Assembly (NCBI GenBank): GCA_013205155.1
Contig: JABMMT010000037.1
Span: 1-11,805, forward strand
Length of the DNA: 11,805 nucleotides
Source: Betaproteobacteria bacterium
Lineage (GTDB): Bacteria; Pseudomonadota; Gammaproteobacteria; Burkholderiales; Burkholderiaceae
Direction of reading: 5' to 3'
In this document: positions 1-7,266 of the stretch, in pieces
How the letters are laid out: each line of letters starts with the position of its first letter
Numbering within the stretch: the stretch's first letter is position 1
Position numbers and translations under genes: made by a program
The notes under the pieces: model-generated
What the model was told of the DNA's origin: nothing
Seen by the model: the letters and a program-made list of their open reading frames with translations, nothing else
Database searches by the model: none

Positions 1-209
1 CGTACTATAACTACAATTGGTCGGTACATGCGGACATGCCAGCTGCCCAGCGCGAGAAAATTACTGCAGCTTTACTGAATCTAAACATGAACAATCCAGA
101 GGGTAGTGAAATCTTGACTCTGAATCGTGCCACAAAATACATCCCTACTAAACCAGAAAACTATAAAGGTCTGGAAAATGCAGCACGAAATATTGGCTTA
201 ATTCGTTAA
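1..209 (+). CDS. phnD: C-terminus of phosphonate-type ABC transporter periplasmic binding protein (PhnD-like), 5' end outside window
   Basis: The window opens inside a reading frame that runs from base 3 to a TAA at 207-209, giving 68 residues that begin YYNYNWSVHADMP and end ARNIGLIR. The piece is too short to show ligand-binding residues. Its style (a helix-rich tail with NMNNPEGSEIL and a closing KPENYKGLENAARN segment) fits the end of PhnD/PtxB-type periplasmic binding proteins. The identification rests mainly on position: the gene is followed within 8 bp by a PhnC ATPase and then two PhnE permeases, the usual phnDCE1E2 order. The protein would capture phosphonate, phosphite or a related oxyanion in the periplasm and deliver it to the PhnE pair. 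The true ligand cannot be read from this fragment. Confidence 0.72.
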   Translation, partial: YYNYNWSVHADMPAAQREKITAALLNLNMNNPEGSEILTLNRATKYIPTKPENYKGLENAARNIGLIR

Positions 210-217
210 AAGACGAC

Positions 218-1081
218 GTGCTGAACCAAATCACTACTCGCAACGACTTTGGCATCGAGCTGAATCATGTTATCGCTCAGCATCCCGCAGCAGCTGGGTC
301 CGCTTCCCCAGCGATTCAGGGGCTCAGCTTAGCAATCAAACCAGGAGAGCATGTAGCAATCATCGGTCCCTCAGGATCCGGTAAAACCAGCTGTTTGCTG
401 GTGATCGCTGCTGCTTTAAAAGTAAAGTCTGGAGATGTCTCTTTTAATCACCAATCTGTTTGGAAGCTATCTACGCGTAGATTACAAAAGCTACGCGGTA
501 ATCTCTTTTACGCACCGCAAACTCCACCATTACCCCCGAGGCAACGTGTCATCACCGCGCTACTTGCAGCCAAATTACCGAGACAGTCTTTCTTTACTAG
601 CCTAATGAGTTTGATTTATCCTCGGGATATAAAAGAGGCTAGCGAGGCTCTTGGGAAATTTGACCTTGCCGATAAGCTTTGGCAGCGGGTAGATCGCCTT
701 TCTGGCGGTGAGCGCCAGCGTGTTGGATTGGCGCGTGCTTTGCTGGCACCTGCAAAGATCTGGTTAATTGACGAGCCGCTTTCGGCTTTAGATCCCACCA
801 GAGCACGACAGGCGATAGAAAGTCTGATTGCACATGCAAAAGAGCACGCAGTTACTTTAATTACGAGCTTGCACCAAGTGGATGTGGCAACTAGTCAATT
901 TCCACGTGTGATTGGCTTGCGTGATGGAAGACTTGTCTTTGACCTGCCTAGTGGCGAAGTCAGTAAAGAACTTTTGGCAGACCTGTATAGGCAACATGAA
1001 CACGAGCTTGACCAAAATACACCTATCTCACAAGATAGCCCTCCTGAGCCAGCTCCGGTCAAGATAATTCATTGTCGGTAA
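218..1081 (+). CDS. phnC: Phosphonate-type ABC transporter ATP-binding protein (PhnC-like)
   Basis: This 287-residue cytoplasmic ATPase powers import through the PhnE permeases encoded just downstream. All ABC motifs are visible: Walker A GPSGSGKT at 50-57, Q-loop Gln101, signature LSGGERQ at 161-167, Walker B IWLIDEP at 181-187, D-loop SALD at 189-192 and the switch His219. The length is slightly above a typical PhnC because of an N-terminal extension of about 25 residues and a Pro-rich hydrophilic tail after residue 260. The start is GTG at 218, 8 bp after the phnD stop, with no strong ribosome-binding site, so translational coupling is likely. The assignment to the phosphonate class rests on the neighbouring PhnD and double PhnE genes. 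The ATPase alone would only be called a generic ABC importer subunit. Confidence 0.9.
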   Translation: MLNQITTRNDFGIELNHVIAQHPAAAGSASPAIQGLSLAIKPGEHVAIIGPSGSGKTSCLLVIAAALKVKSGDVSFNHQSVWKLSTRRLQKLRGNLFYAPQTPPLPPRQRVITALLAAKLPRQSFFTSLMSLIYPRDIKEASEALGKFDLADKLWQRVDRLSGGERQRVGLARALLAPAKIWLIDEPLSALDPTRARQAIESLIAHAKEHAVTLITSLHQVDVATSQFPRVIGLRDGRLVFDLPSGEVSKELLADLYRQHEHELDQNTPISQDSPPEPAPVKIIHCR

Positions 1082-1088
1082 TAAAGCA

Positions 1089-1931
1089 TTGTCTGCGTCC
1101 TTAGTCCTGCCTGATAAACCTGCGCTAAGAGACCCGGCCTGGACGGGTCGACTGTTTTGGTCTATGGCGATCATTCTTCTCTTAGTACCAGCTTTAGTAG
1201 CAACCGAGTTTAAGCCTTGGATTTTGCTGGAACCGGAGAACCTCAAAGTAAGCTCTCGATTTCTAGGGGATTTTTTTCCTCCCGCGACTCAGCCTGAGTT
1301 TTTGTTACTAGTTGCCAAGGAGGCCTGGCGAACCATTGCTATTGCTACCGCCGGTACTTTTTTAGCGCTGTTACTTGCAATCCCAATGACGTTGATCTCA
1401 ACTCGGGTGTTATCAATCTCATCTTTATCAGGACGAATGCATCTTTTGCCTTTTGCTGTACGTCAAATGATACGTTGGATGTTAATCATCATTCGTAGTG
1501 TTCCCGAGTTAATTTGGGCCTTAGTATTTGTAAGAGTTGTAGGTCTTGGACCAGCCGCGGGGGTCTTAGCAATTGGCCTAACTTATGCAGGAATGCTTGG
1601 TAAGGTCTATACCGAAATCCTGGAGAGCAGTGAACAACATGTAGCTGGTAATTTAATGCGCAATGGCTCTAGCCGATTACAAACATTCTTTTATGGAGTC
1701 TTGCCACAGAATTTAACCGAGCTGACTAGCTATACAGTATATCGCTGGGAGTGCGCAATTCGGGCATCTGCAGTCCTGGGATTTGTTGGAGCAGGGGGCT
1801 TAGGGCAACAGCTTGATAATTCTATGCGGATGTTTAATGGCAGCGAAGTAGCAACCATTTTGATTGTCTTTATGTTGTTAGTTGGTTTAGCAGATCTATT
1901 AAGTGCCTGGCTCAGAAAGATCTTGCATTGA
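1089..1931 (+). CDS. phnE: Phosphonate-type ABC transporter permease, first copy (PhnE-like)
   Basis: This inner-membrane permease has 280 residues. Hydrophobic segments lie near residues 23-39, 84-106, 130-150, 152-172 and 255-275. The binding-protein-dependent transport domain is clear, ending in the PhnE hallmark YRWECAIRASAVLGFVGAGG (218-237). The stretch around SRLQTFFYGVLPQ (195-207) corresponds to the EAA-type coupling loop that contacts PhnC. Translation seems to begin at TTG 1089, 7 bp after the phnC stop. The frame is open upstream only to a TAA at 1065-1067, and no ATG or GTG precedes residue 26 (Met). The gene overlaps the next permease by one base (TGATG). It probably forms a heterodimeric channel with the second permease. 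Confidence 0.9.
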   Translation: MSASLVLPDKPALRDPAWTGRLFWSMAIILLLVPALVATEFKPWILLEPENLKVSSRFLGDFFPPATQPEFLLLVAKEAWRTIAIATAGTFLALLLAIPMTLISTRVLSISSLSGRMHLLPFAVRQMIRWMLIIIRSVPELIWALVFVRVVGLGPAAGVLAIGLTYAGMLGKVYTEILESSEQHVAGNLMRNGSSRLQTFFYGVLPQNLTELTSYTVYRWECAIRASAVLGFVGAGGLGQQLDNSMRMFNGSEVATILIVFMLLVGLADLLSAWLRKILH

Positions 1932-2731
1932 TGAACTCACAAGTAAATCCATGGTTTCGTTGGAACTGCTCTGTGTGTTGGGTCACACTAGGCCTATTAC
2001 TATTAACTATCCTGAGTTTTTGGACTCTTGATCTTCAGTTAGAGCGATTATTTTCGGTCGATAGTGCCAAGCGTATGGGGCGGTTTTTAGGTGAACTTCT
2101 GTCACCTGACTTACGAGTAGTTTTTTTACATAAACTATGGATTGCCAGTTTAGAGACTCTTGCAATGTCGGCAGTCGGTACTATCTTGGCAGCTTTTTTT
2201 GGCTTACTGCTTGCGATTCCGGCAAGTAAAAGCCATCCCAATGATCCCGCACATTGGCGTTTTTTGTGTCGATTAGTACTCAATGGTCTTCGCTCAATAC
2301 CCGAATTAGTATGGGCAGCTTTAGTTCTGATATCAGCTGGTTTAGGACCATTTGCTGGCACCTTAGCATTAGCACTTCACACTACGGGTGTTCTTGGGCG
2401 CTTATTTTCGGAGTCTATCGAGAACGCACCGCAAGCAGCGGCGCATGCTTTGCGTGTCCAGGGCGCCTCAGAGAGTCAAGTATTTTTATACGCCACCTTA
2501 CCAACTATCATTCCGCAAATCATGTCCTATTCCCTCTATCGCTGGGAGAACAATATTCGGGCAGCTGCTATTTTGGGAGTTGTGGGTGGAGGTGGCTTGG
2601 GACAAATGTTAGCTTTTCATATGGGGCTATTTCAAATGCAAGAGACCAGTAGTATCTTGATCGCCATGATTTTATTGGTCGTTCTTGTCGATACACTGTC
2701 TTACGCTACTCGACGCCTGATGTCACGCTAG
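1931..2731 (+). CDS. phnE: Phosphonate-type ABC transporter permease, second copy (PhnE-like)
   Basis: This second permease has 266 residues, counted from the ATG at 1931 that shares a base with the preceding stop (TGATG). An in-frame TTG one codon earlier is possible but less attractive. Membrane segments lie near residues 15-34, 71-97, 124-155 and 240-258. The PhnE signature YRWENNIRAAAILGVVGGGG (203-222) matches the one in the first copy, so the two genes are paralogues that probably arose by duplication. Paired PhnE subunits are known in phnCDE1E2-type systems. The operon seems to end here, with a 184-bp gap to the next gene. No C-P lyase or phosphonatase gene is in view, so how the imported compound is used is unknown. 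Confidence 0.9.
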   Translation: MNSQVNPWFRWNCSVCWVTLGLLLLTILSFWTLDLQLERLFSVDSAKRMGRFLGELLSPDLRVVFLHKLWIASLETLAMSAVGTILAAFFGLLLAIPASKSHPNDPAHWRFLCRLVLNGLRSIPELVWAALVLISAGLGPFAGTLALALHTTGVLGRLFSESIENAPQAAAHALRVQGASESQVFLYATLPTIIPQIMSYSLYRWENNIRAAAILGVVGGGGLGQMLAFHMGLFQMQETSSILIAMILLVVLVDTLSYATRRLMSR

Positions 2732-2779
2732 CCCAGCCACTAAGCTCAACCAAACAAGCTTCGTGCAGTTTTATATTTG

Positions 2780-2813
2780 TTGACATTAATTGCATTAAGT
2801 GATGCACTATAAA
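2780..2813 (+). promoter_or_regulatory. Candidate promoter region upstream of the selenoneine operon
   Basis: A perfect TTGACA lies at 2780-2785 and a TATAAA at 2808-2813. The 22-bp spacing is too long for a standard sigma-70 promoter, so the two may not belong together. An alternative -10, TAAAAT, lies at 2839-2844. The location in the 184-bp gap ahead of senA makes a promoter likely, but its exact elements are uncertain. Confidence 0.3.
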
Positions 2814-2849
2814 AAACTTACAAGTGATGTACTCAAGATAAAATCACTT
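2797..2849. repeat. Three AAGTGAT heptamers (two direct, one inverted) upstream of senA; possible operator
   Basis: AAGTGATGCACT at 2797-2808 is repeated as AAGTGATGTACT at 2822-2833 (11 of 12 identical, 25 bp apart). The heptamer returns inverted as ATCACTT at 2843-2849, so the second and third copies form a perfect 7-bp inverted repeat with a 14-bp loop. The first copy also sits inside TGCAT-N6-ATGCA. The cluster lies between the permease and senA and overlaps the possible promoter elements, as a repressor or activator site would. No regulator gene is in the window. Confidence 0.4.
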
Positions 2850-2915
2850 TCAATAGATTTTTAAAAATGCCGTATTTAGACGAGCGTATTTATAAGGTGC
2901 AAGAATCGTAATACT

Positions 2916-4067
2916 ATGCCGCATCCCCCATTAGCTGATCACCTCCTGTACGAGCCCCATCCTGATTCTGCACTTTTAGATAGCTGGCTGATCAATACGA
3001 ATAGCCTTACGTGCAGCATTCTGAAAAAAATGAGGCCGGGTGATGAATCTGTTGCGATCGATGTCATTTTGAATCCCCCGTATTGGGAGTTCGGTCACCT
3101 CACTTGGTTCCATGAGTTTTGGGTGCATCGCGTTGGGCAGACATCTAGCCCATCACTATTGAGTGATGCAGATGATCTATTTAATTCCTCTGTGATTGCT
3201 CATCGGGATCGATGGGCAATCACTACTCCACCACTTGATGTGCTACTTGAATACAATGCACGAGTCATGCAAAAGACTCACGAGCTCCTAGCAAAGTCTA
3301 TTGATGCAGAGCAGGCCTACTTTATTCAATTAGCGATTTTTCATCAGGATATGCACAATGAGGCTTTTGCTTATATGTGGCAAACCTTGGGCTATCCAGC
3401 ACCATTCGAGCCATTTTCTCAGGCTAAATTAGCTACAAATCAAGCGTCCTCGTACATTCATTTTCCAGAAACCAATGTCATGATTGGTTCTGAACGTAAG
3501 AGCGGCTTCATTTTTGACAATGAAAAGTGGTCGCATTCGATCACGCTAGCAGCTTTTAATATTTCGGAGCAGGCCGTTAGTAATTCTGACTATTTAGAAT
3601 TTATTGAATCACCTACAAATCAAGCAGATTTGAACCCAGTAACATCTCCAATATATTGGAAAAAAGAAAGGGGTGTGTGGTACCAGCGCTATTTTAATGA
3701 ATGGCTCGATTTTTCTGAGTTTGAGCCTGTAAGGCATATTTCTTATAGTGATGCCAAACGTTATTGTGATTGGCGTCAATTGCGTTTACCCAATGAGTAT
3801 GAGCTCAGTTTATTAATGTCTCAAAAACAAAATGATTGGCAGCCTTCCCATTTATGGGAATGGACTAGTAGCCCTTTTGCACCCTTTCCTGGATTTAGTA
3901 GTGACCCTTATGCCGATTACTCTCAACCTTGGTTTGATGGTAACTATCAGGTCTTAAAGGGATGGGGTATGTATACCCCGGAGCGCTTGAGGCGAAGTAC
4001 ATTCCGTAATTTTTATGCCCCACATCGCAAAGACCACTTTTGTGGCTTTCGTACGTGTTTACTCTAA
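2916..4067 (+). CDS. senA: Selenoneine synthase SenA (EgtB-like non-heme iron enzyme)
   Basis: This 383-residue cytoplasmic protein has the two-part EgtB architecture. An N-terminal DinB-like helical domain carries GHLTWFHEF (60-68) and the iron-binding motif HQDMHNE (143-149, HX3HXE). By analogy with EgtB the Fe(II) ligands would be His61, His143 and His147. A C-terminal FGE-sulfatase domain follows, with LWEWTSSPFAPFPGF (313-327) and a closing GFRT (377-380). EgtB makes a C-S bond between hercynine and a thiol. The neighbouring SelD-type, EgtD and selenosugar-synthase genes argue that this member makes the C-Se bond between hercynine and a selenosugar, leading to selenoneine. The usual EgtB GGSW stretch reads KGWGMYTP here (348-355). 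The start is the first in-frame ATG. An AAGGTG at 2894-2899 is rather far upstream. An ergothioneine-type EgtB is the alternative. Confidence 0.85.
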   Translation: MPHPPLADHLLYEPHPDSALLDSWLINTNSLTCSILKKMRPGDESVAIDVILNPPYWEFGHLTWFHEFWVHRVGQTSSPSLLSDADDLFNSSVIAHRDRWAITTPPLDVLLEYNARVMQKTHELLAKSIDAEQAYFIQLAIFHQDMHNEAFAYMWQTLGYPAPFEPFSQAKLATNQASSYIHFPETNVMIGSERKSGFIFDNEKWSHSITLAAFNISEQAVSNSDYLEFIESPTNQADLNPVTSPIYWKKERGVWYQRYFNEWLDFSEFEPVRHISYSDAKRYCDWRQLRLPNEYELSLLMSQKQNDWQPSHLWEWTSSPFAPFPGFSSDPYADYSQPWFDGNYQVLKGWGMYTPERLRRSTFRNFYAPHRKDHFCGFRTCLL

Positions 4068-4127
4068 ATTGAATAAAATTGACCTGTCCTGGCATTTGCC
4101 ATCTTTTAAATACTTGATGAATTCTTT

Positions 4128-5174
4128 ATGACTACTCCCTATAACGGCCGCCTAACCTCTTTATCACATGGTGGAGGCTGTGGCTGCAAGATTGCCCCGG
4201 GGATCCTGAGTGATATTCTGAAAGCCTCACCAATGCGCAATTTGCCTGCCGCGCTACTGGCTGGTTCTGACAATAATGAAGATGCTGCGGTCTATCAAAT
4301 TAATGATCATCAAGCGATCGTTGCCACAACGGATTTCTTTATGCCGATCGTTGATGATCCATTTGAATTTGGTCGGATTGCCGCAACCAACGCAATTTCT
4401 GATATCTATGCCATGGGTGCCCAACCCCTTTTTGCATTAGCGCTCCTAGGTATGCCCATTCAGGTTTTGCCATTAGAGGTAATTCAACAAATTACTGCTG
4501 GTGGGGAATCTGTCTGTAATGATGCTGGCATCATGATCGCTGGTGGCCACTCCATAGATACAGTCGAGCCAATTTATGGCTTAGTAGCGATTGGTGTAGT
4601 GGATCCCAAAAAACTCAAACGCAATAGTGGTGCTCAAGCAGGCGACAGCATCATTTTGAGTAAGCCATTAGGTGTAGGCATACTTTCTGCAGCCCTGAAA
4701 AAAGAGCTACTCTCAGAGGCAGGCTATCAAGAGATGATTGCTCTGACTACCAAATTAAATAAGCCTGGTGTTGCCCTTGCACAGCTTGAAGGAGTCCATG
4801 CCCTTACTGATGTTACAGGTTTTGGCTTGGCGGGACATCTTCTAGAAATGGCAAGGGGATCTAAGTTAATGGCGCAGGTGCACTGGGATGCTATCCCAGT
4901 CATTCAGGAAGCAGTCGAGCATGTCAAGGCCGATATTTATACTGGTGCCTCTACTCGCAATTGGGCTGGCTATGGCAGCGAAGTAACGCTCGCGAGTAAC
5001 TTAGCATTGTGGCATCAAAACTTATTGACCGATCCACAGACTAGTGGCGGCCTACTTATTTCATGCGCACCAGAACAAGAGACTGAAGTCCTCTCAATCT
5101 TAAATTTAGGAGGCTTTGCTAGCGCCCAGAAAATAGGGCACTTTGCTGCAGGGACAGGATTATCAGTTGTATAG
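4128..5174 (+). CDS. senC: Selenophosphate synthetase (selenide, water dikinase; SelD family, SenC role)
   Basis: This protein uses ATP and selenide to make selenophosphate, the activated selenium donor. At 348 residues it is full length. The catalytic loop HGGGCGCKIAP (14-24) contains Cys18 and Lys21, which align with Cys17 and Lys20 of Escherichia coli SelD. The catalytic residue is cysteine (TGT), not selenocysteine. ATP and metal ligands are present at Asp52 (NEDAAVY), Asp69 (TTDFF), Asp92 (SDIYAMG) and Asp228 (TDVTGFGLAGH). It lies 60 bp after senA and 12 bp before egtD, so it is probably in one transcript with both. In selenoneine loci this homologue is called SenC and feeds SenB. It may also serve selenoprotein synthesis or tRNA selenation if the genome has no other selD, which the window cannot show. 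Confidence 0.9.
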   Translation: MTTPYNGRLTSLSHGGGCGCKIAPGILSDILKASPMRNLPAALLAGSDNNEDAAVYQINDHQAIVATTDFFMPIVDDPFEFGRIAATNAISDIYAMGAQPLFALALLGMPIQVLPLEVIQQITAGGESVCNDAGIMIAGGHSIDTVEPIYGLVAIGVVDPKKLKRNSGAQAGDSIILSKPLGVGILSAALKKELLSEAGYQEMIALTTKLNKPGVALAQLEGVHALTDVTGFGLAGHLLEMARGSKLMAQVHWDAIPVIQEAVEHVKADIYTGASTRNWAGYGSEVTLASNLALWHQNLLTDPQTSGGLLISCAPEQETEVLSILNLGGFASAQKIGHFAAGTGLSVV

Positions 5175-5186
5175 GAACGCCATTTA

Positions 5187-6122
5187 GTGAAACATACTTT
5201 GATTCAAGAATTACATCTCAGTCTTACTAACGATGTACCATCCATATCGCCAAAGTTTTTCTATGATGACATCGGCTCCCATCTCTTCGATGTCATTACT
5301 CTGCTCAAGGAGTATTACCCAACGCGAACAGAGCAGTGGATCATGGATACTTTTCAAGGTGCTATTACTGACGCCATAGGCCCTTGCGAAGTTTTACTCG
5401 ATCTTGGGGCAGGTAATTGCGTCAAAGCAAGTAGGCTTTTCAATAGCATTAAACCAAAGCAATACCGGGCACTCGATATCTCAAAAGAATATCTTGAAGC
5501 TGCCGTTGCTGATTTACAAAAACAGTTTCCACATATCGCCATGAGCGCTCAGGCTATTGACTTAAGCTTGCCCCTAGTATTTCCTGATATTTCAGAACTT
5601 CGAAAGATCTTTTTCTTCCCAGGATCCTCAATTGGAAATTATGATCCAGAAAAAGCGGATCAATTTTTTGCTAATATCGCTCATGAATGTCATGGAAATG
5701 GCGGACTTTTAATAGGCGTTGACTTAGTCAAGGATCTTGAAACTTTACATCTCGCCTATAACGACCCTTTAGGCGTTACCTCATCATTTAATTTAAATAT
5801 TCTTTTAAATGTAAATCGAATTCTTGGAAGCAACTTTAATTTGCGGGATTGGGAGCACTGCGCCTTTTTTAATGAATCTCAGTCTCGAATTGAGATGCAC
5901 CTTCGTGCGCGAGCGAATGTAGAAGTGAATCTCCCTGGCAGTAACGCTAGAGATCATGTCATTCGGTTCAAGGCTGGTGATTTAATACATACGGAAAATA
6001 GTTATAAGTACACCCAAGATGGCTTTACAGAAAAACTCCGTCGTGCTGGGTTTGAAAATATTCACGCTTGGACGGATCCCAAGAAACACTTTTTAGTGTG
6101 CTTTGCAAATGCAAAAAAATGA
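5187..6122 (+). CDS. egtD: L-histidine N-alpha-methyltransferase (EgtD), hercynine synthase
   Basis: EgtD transfers three methyl groups from SAM to the alpha-amino group of histidine, giving hercynine, the acceptor used by SenA. The 311 residues carry the whole family pattern: PKFFYDDIGSHLFD (22-35), EYYPTRTE (42-49), a SAM loop LDLGAGNCVK (71-80), FFPGSSIGNY (143-152), VDLVKD (178-183), AYND (190-193), FNLN (201-204), IEMHL (235-239) and ENSYKY (270-275). The last motif supplies Glu270 and Ser272, matching the histidine-binding Glu/Ser pair of mycobacterial EgtD. Translation starts at GTG 5187 with a good AGGAA at 5173-5177 that overlaps the senC stop. There is no egtA or egtC nearby and no second EgtB, so hercynine made here most likely goes to SenA. 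The gene converges on senB with only 17 bp between the stops. Confidence 0.93.
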   Translation: MKHTLIQELHLSLTNDVPSISPKFFYDDIGSHLFDVITLLKEYYPTRTEQWIMDTFQGAITDAIGPCEVLLDLGAGNCVKASRLFNSIKPKQYRALDISKEYLEAAVADLQKQFPHIAMSAQAIDLSLPLVFPDISELRKIFFFPGSSIGNYDPEKADQFFANIAHECHGNGGLLIGVDLVKDLETLHLAYNDPLGVTSSFNLNILLNVNRILGSNFNLRDWEHCAFFNESQSRIEMHLRARANVEVNLPGSNARDHVIRFKAGDLIHTENSYKYTQDGFTEKLRRAGFENIHAWTDPKKHFLVCFANAKK

Positions 6123-6139
6123 TCTTAAGCTGCCTAAAA

Positions 6140-7078
6140 TTACTGTGTAGTTAATGCACTAAGCAACTCTTGAATAGACTGTTTCTCACGCGCTGGTTTA
6201 ATCAACTCTTTTCGTGAATCAATATACTTTTGTAATGAAGCATAAAATGTGGGCATTGTTTCTGAGCGATATAAAAGATTAGCAAGTGCACTCTCATCAG
6301 CCACTGGGTAGTAACCAGGGTAATCCTCACCAAGCAGACCTCGATTACCTGGAATATCTGATGCAATCACTGGGATACCTAGCGCAATCGCCTCAGAGAC
6401 TACGTGAGCGCCACCTTCCATGCGGCTTGAAATGACCATCAGGCGACTTTGTGAAAGTATCCTCAAGGCATCTGCATGACTCACCTCACCAATCCATTGG
6501 TAGCGATCTATTGTTGCATTGAAGTTTCTGGCAAGGTCTTTCATTTGAGAGTTCAGCGCCTGACCTAAATGCCTAACAGTGATTTTGGAATCTGATGGCA
6601 ATAGTGGGAGGCTACGGGCTACACAAAAGGGATCCTTCTCTTCCCTCAGATGCCCAATAATACTGACTAAGAAATCTTCTTTAGTAACCGAATTATTTAT
6701 ATCAATCTCAACAGATTGATATATCACTTGGGCTTTATATCGCAGACTAGTGGGTATCGAATCTAAAGCGGATGACTGCAAGGCAATCAACTGATCTGCC
6801 ATCTCCATGGATTGAATAACTTCACTATGATTTTCCATATCTCGATATAGATCAGTACCTGTCAAAATCAAAACAATAGGCCTGCTGGGATATTTTTTCT
6901 TAAACTCGACAATCGATTGGTGGCTACGACAAGCATGAAGCGCTATTAATAAACCAGTATCTCCTTCAGACCAAGACTCGGTAACCTCTACCGAATAGCC
7001 AAGCTCTTCCAAAAACCCTTGCCAGCGTAAAGCAGTCATCCGGTTTCCATGAAGACTCCCAAGTGGTGCTGGAGTCAC
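6140..7078 (-). CDS. senB: Selenosugar synthase SenB (GT4-like glycosyltransferase, TIGR04348 type)
   Basis: SenB joins selenophosphate from SenC to a UDP-sugar (UDP-GlcNAc in the characterised enzyme) to make the selenosugar that SenA uses. The protein has two Rossmann halves. The first has GNRMTALRW (11-19), IALHACRSHQS (45-55) and LTGTDLYRD (72-80). The second has GHLREEKDP (142-150), WIGEV (195-199) and an E-X7-E donor-site motif, Glu221 to Glu229, within SRMEGGAHVVSEA, followed by GIPVIASDIPG (234-244). These are features of the family annotated as a putative TIGR04348 glycosyltransferase that travels with selD. The coordinates use the first standard start (GTG, 312 residues), but the conserved beginning seems to extend seven codons further to an ATC at 7097-7099. 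The gene faces egtD, so it needs its own promoter or antisense-side regulation. I see no clear promoter. Confidence 0.87.
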   Translation of the reverse strand: MTPAPLGSLHGNRMTALRWQGFLEELGYSVEVTESWSEGDTGLLIALHACRSHQSIVEFKKKYPSRPIVLILTGTDLYRDMENHSEVIQSMEMADQLIALQSSALDSIPTSLRYKAQVIYQSVEIDINNSVTKEDFLVSIIGHLREEKDPFCVARSLPLLPSDSKITVRHLGQALNSQMKDLARNFNATIDRYQWIGEVSHADALRILSQSRLMVISSRMEGGAHVVSEAIALGIPVIASDIPGNRGLLGEDYPGYYPVADESALANLLYRSETMPTFYASLQKYIDSRKELIKPAREKQSIQELLSALTTQ

Positions 7079-7096
7079 GATTTCAATGAGGGATTT

Positions 7097-7110
7097 GATG
7101 TTCGACCTTT
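7097..7110 (-). promoter_or_regulatory. Ribosome-binding site and probable non-standard ATC start of senB
   Basis: On the minus strand, AAAGG (7106-7110) is followed after 6 bases by ATC (7097-7099), then codons for KSLIEI that run in frame into the GTG at 7078. The frame is closed by TAA at 7109-7111, so no ATG, GTG or TTG precedes GTG 7078. The GTG itself has no ribosome-binding site. The extended N-terminus, reading KSLIEIVTPAPLG, supplies the first beta strand expected before the GNR motif. I infer an ATC start, or an ATG-to-ATC change in this strain. Confidence 0.5.
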
Positions 7111-7266
7111 ATAAAGAGTTCTTATTTTTAACAAGCATGTTCAATATTAATTGAGATTTTTTCCATACGAGTTTAGATGTACTGTGGCTCAAGTAACTTT
7201 TCCAATCAAATAAAAATAGTAAAAGTTCGAACCCTAAGTTGATCGTTAATTAGGTAAAAACTTACC

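Noticed and set aside
639..839. Minus-strand open frames across phnC and the permease genes
   Set aside because: They lie fully inside genes with strong motifs, have no ribosome-binding sites and encode low-complexity Ser/Arg-rich products.
2254..2652. 132-codon plus-strand frame inside the second permease
   Set aside because: It is an out-of-frame shadow; the permease frame carries the YRWENNIRAAAILG hallmark and continues uninterrupted.
2741..2770. Terminator for the phn operon built on AAGCT/AGCTT
   Set aside because: The stem is only about 5 bp with a 10-base loop and the T-rich stretch is not adjacent, so it is not convincing.
4155..4190. Selenocysteine or SECIS element at the senC active site
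   Set aside because: The catalytic codon is TGT (cysteine); there is no in-frame TGA in the gene.
7221..7244. GTTCGAACCC resembling a tRNA T loop in the intergenic gap
   Set aside because: The presumed stem strands AAAAG and CCTAA barely pair and no CCA or anticodon-like sequence is in register, so a chance match is likely.
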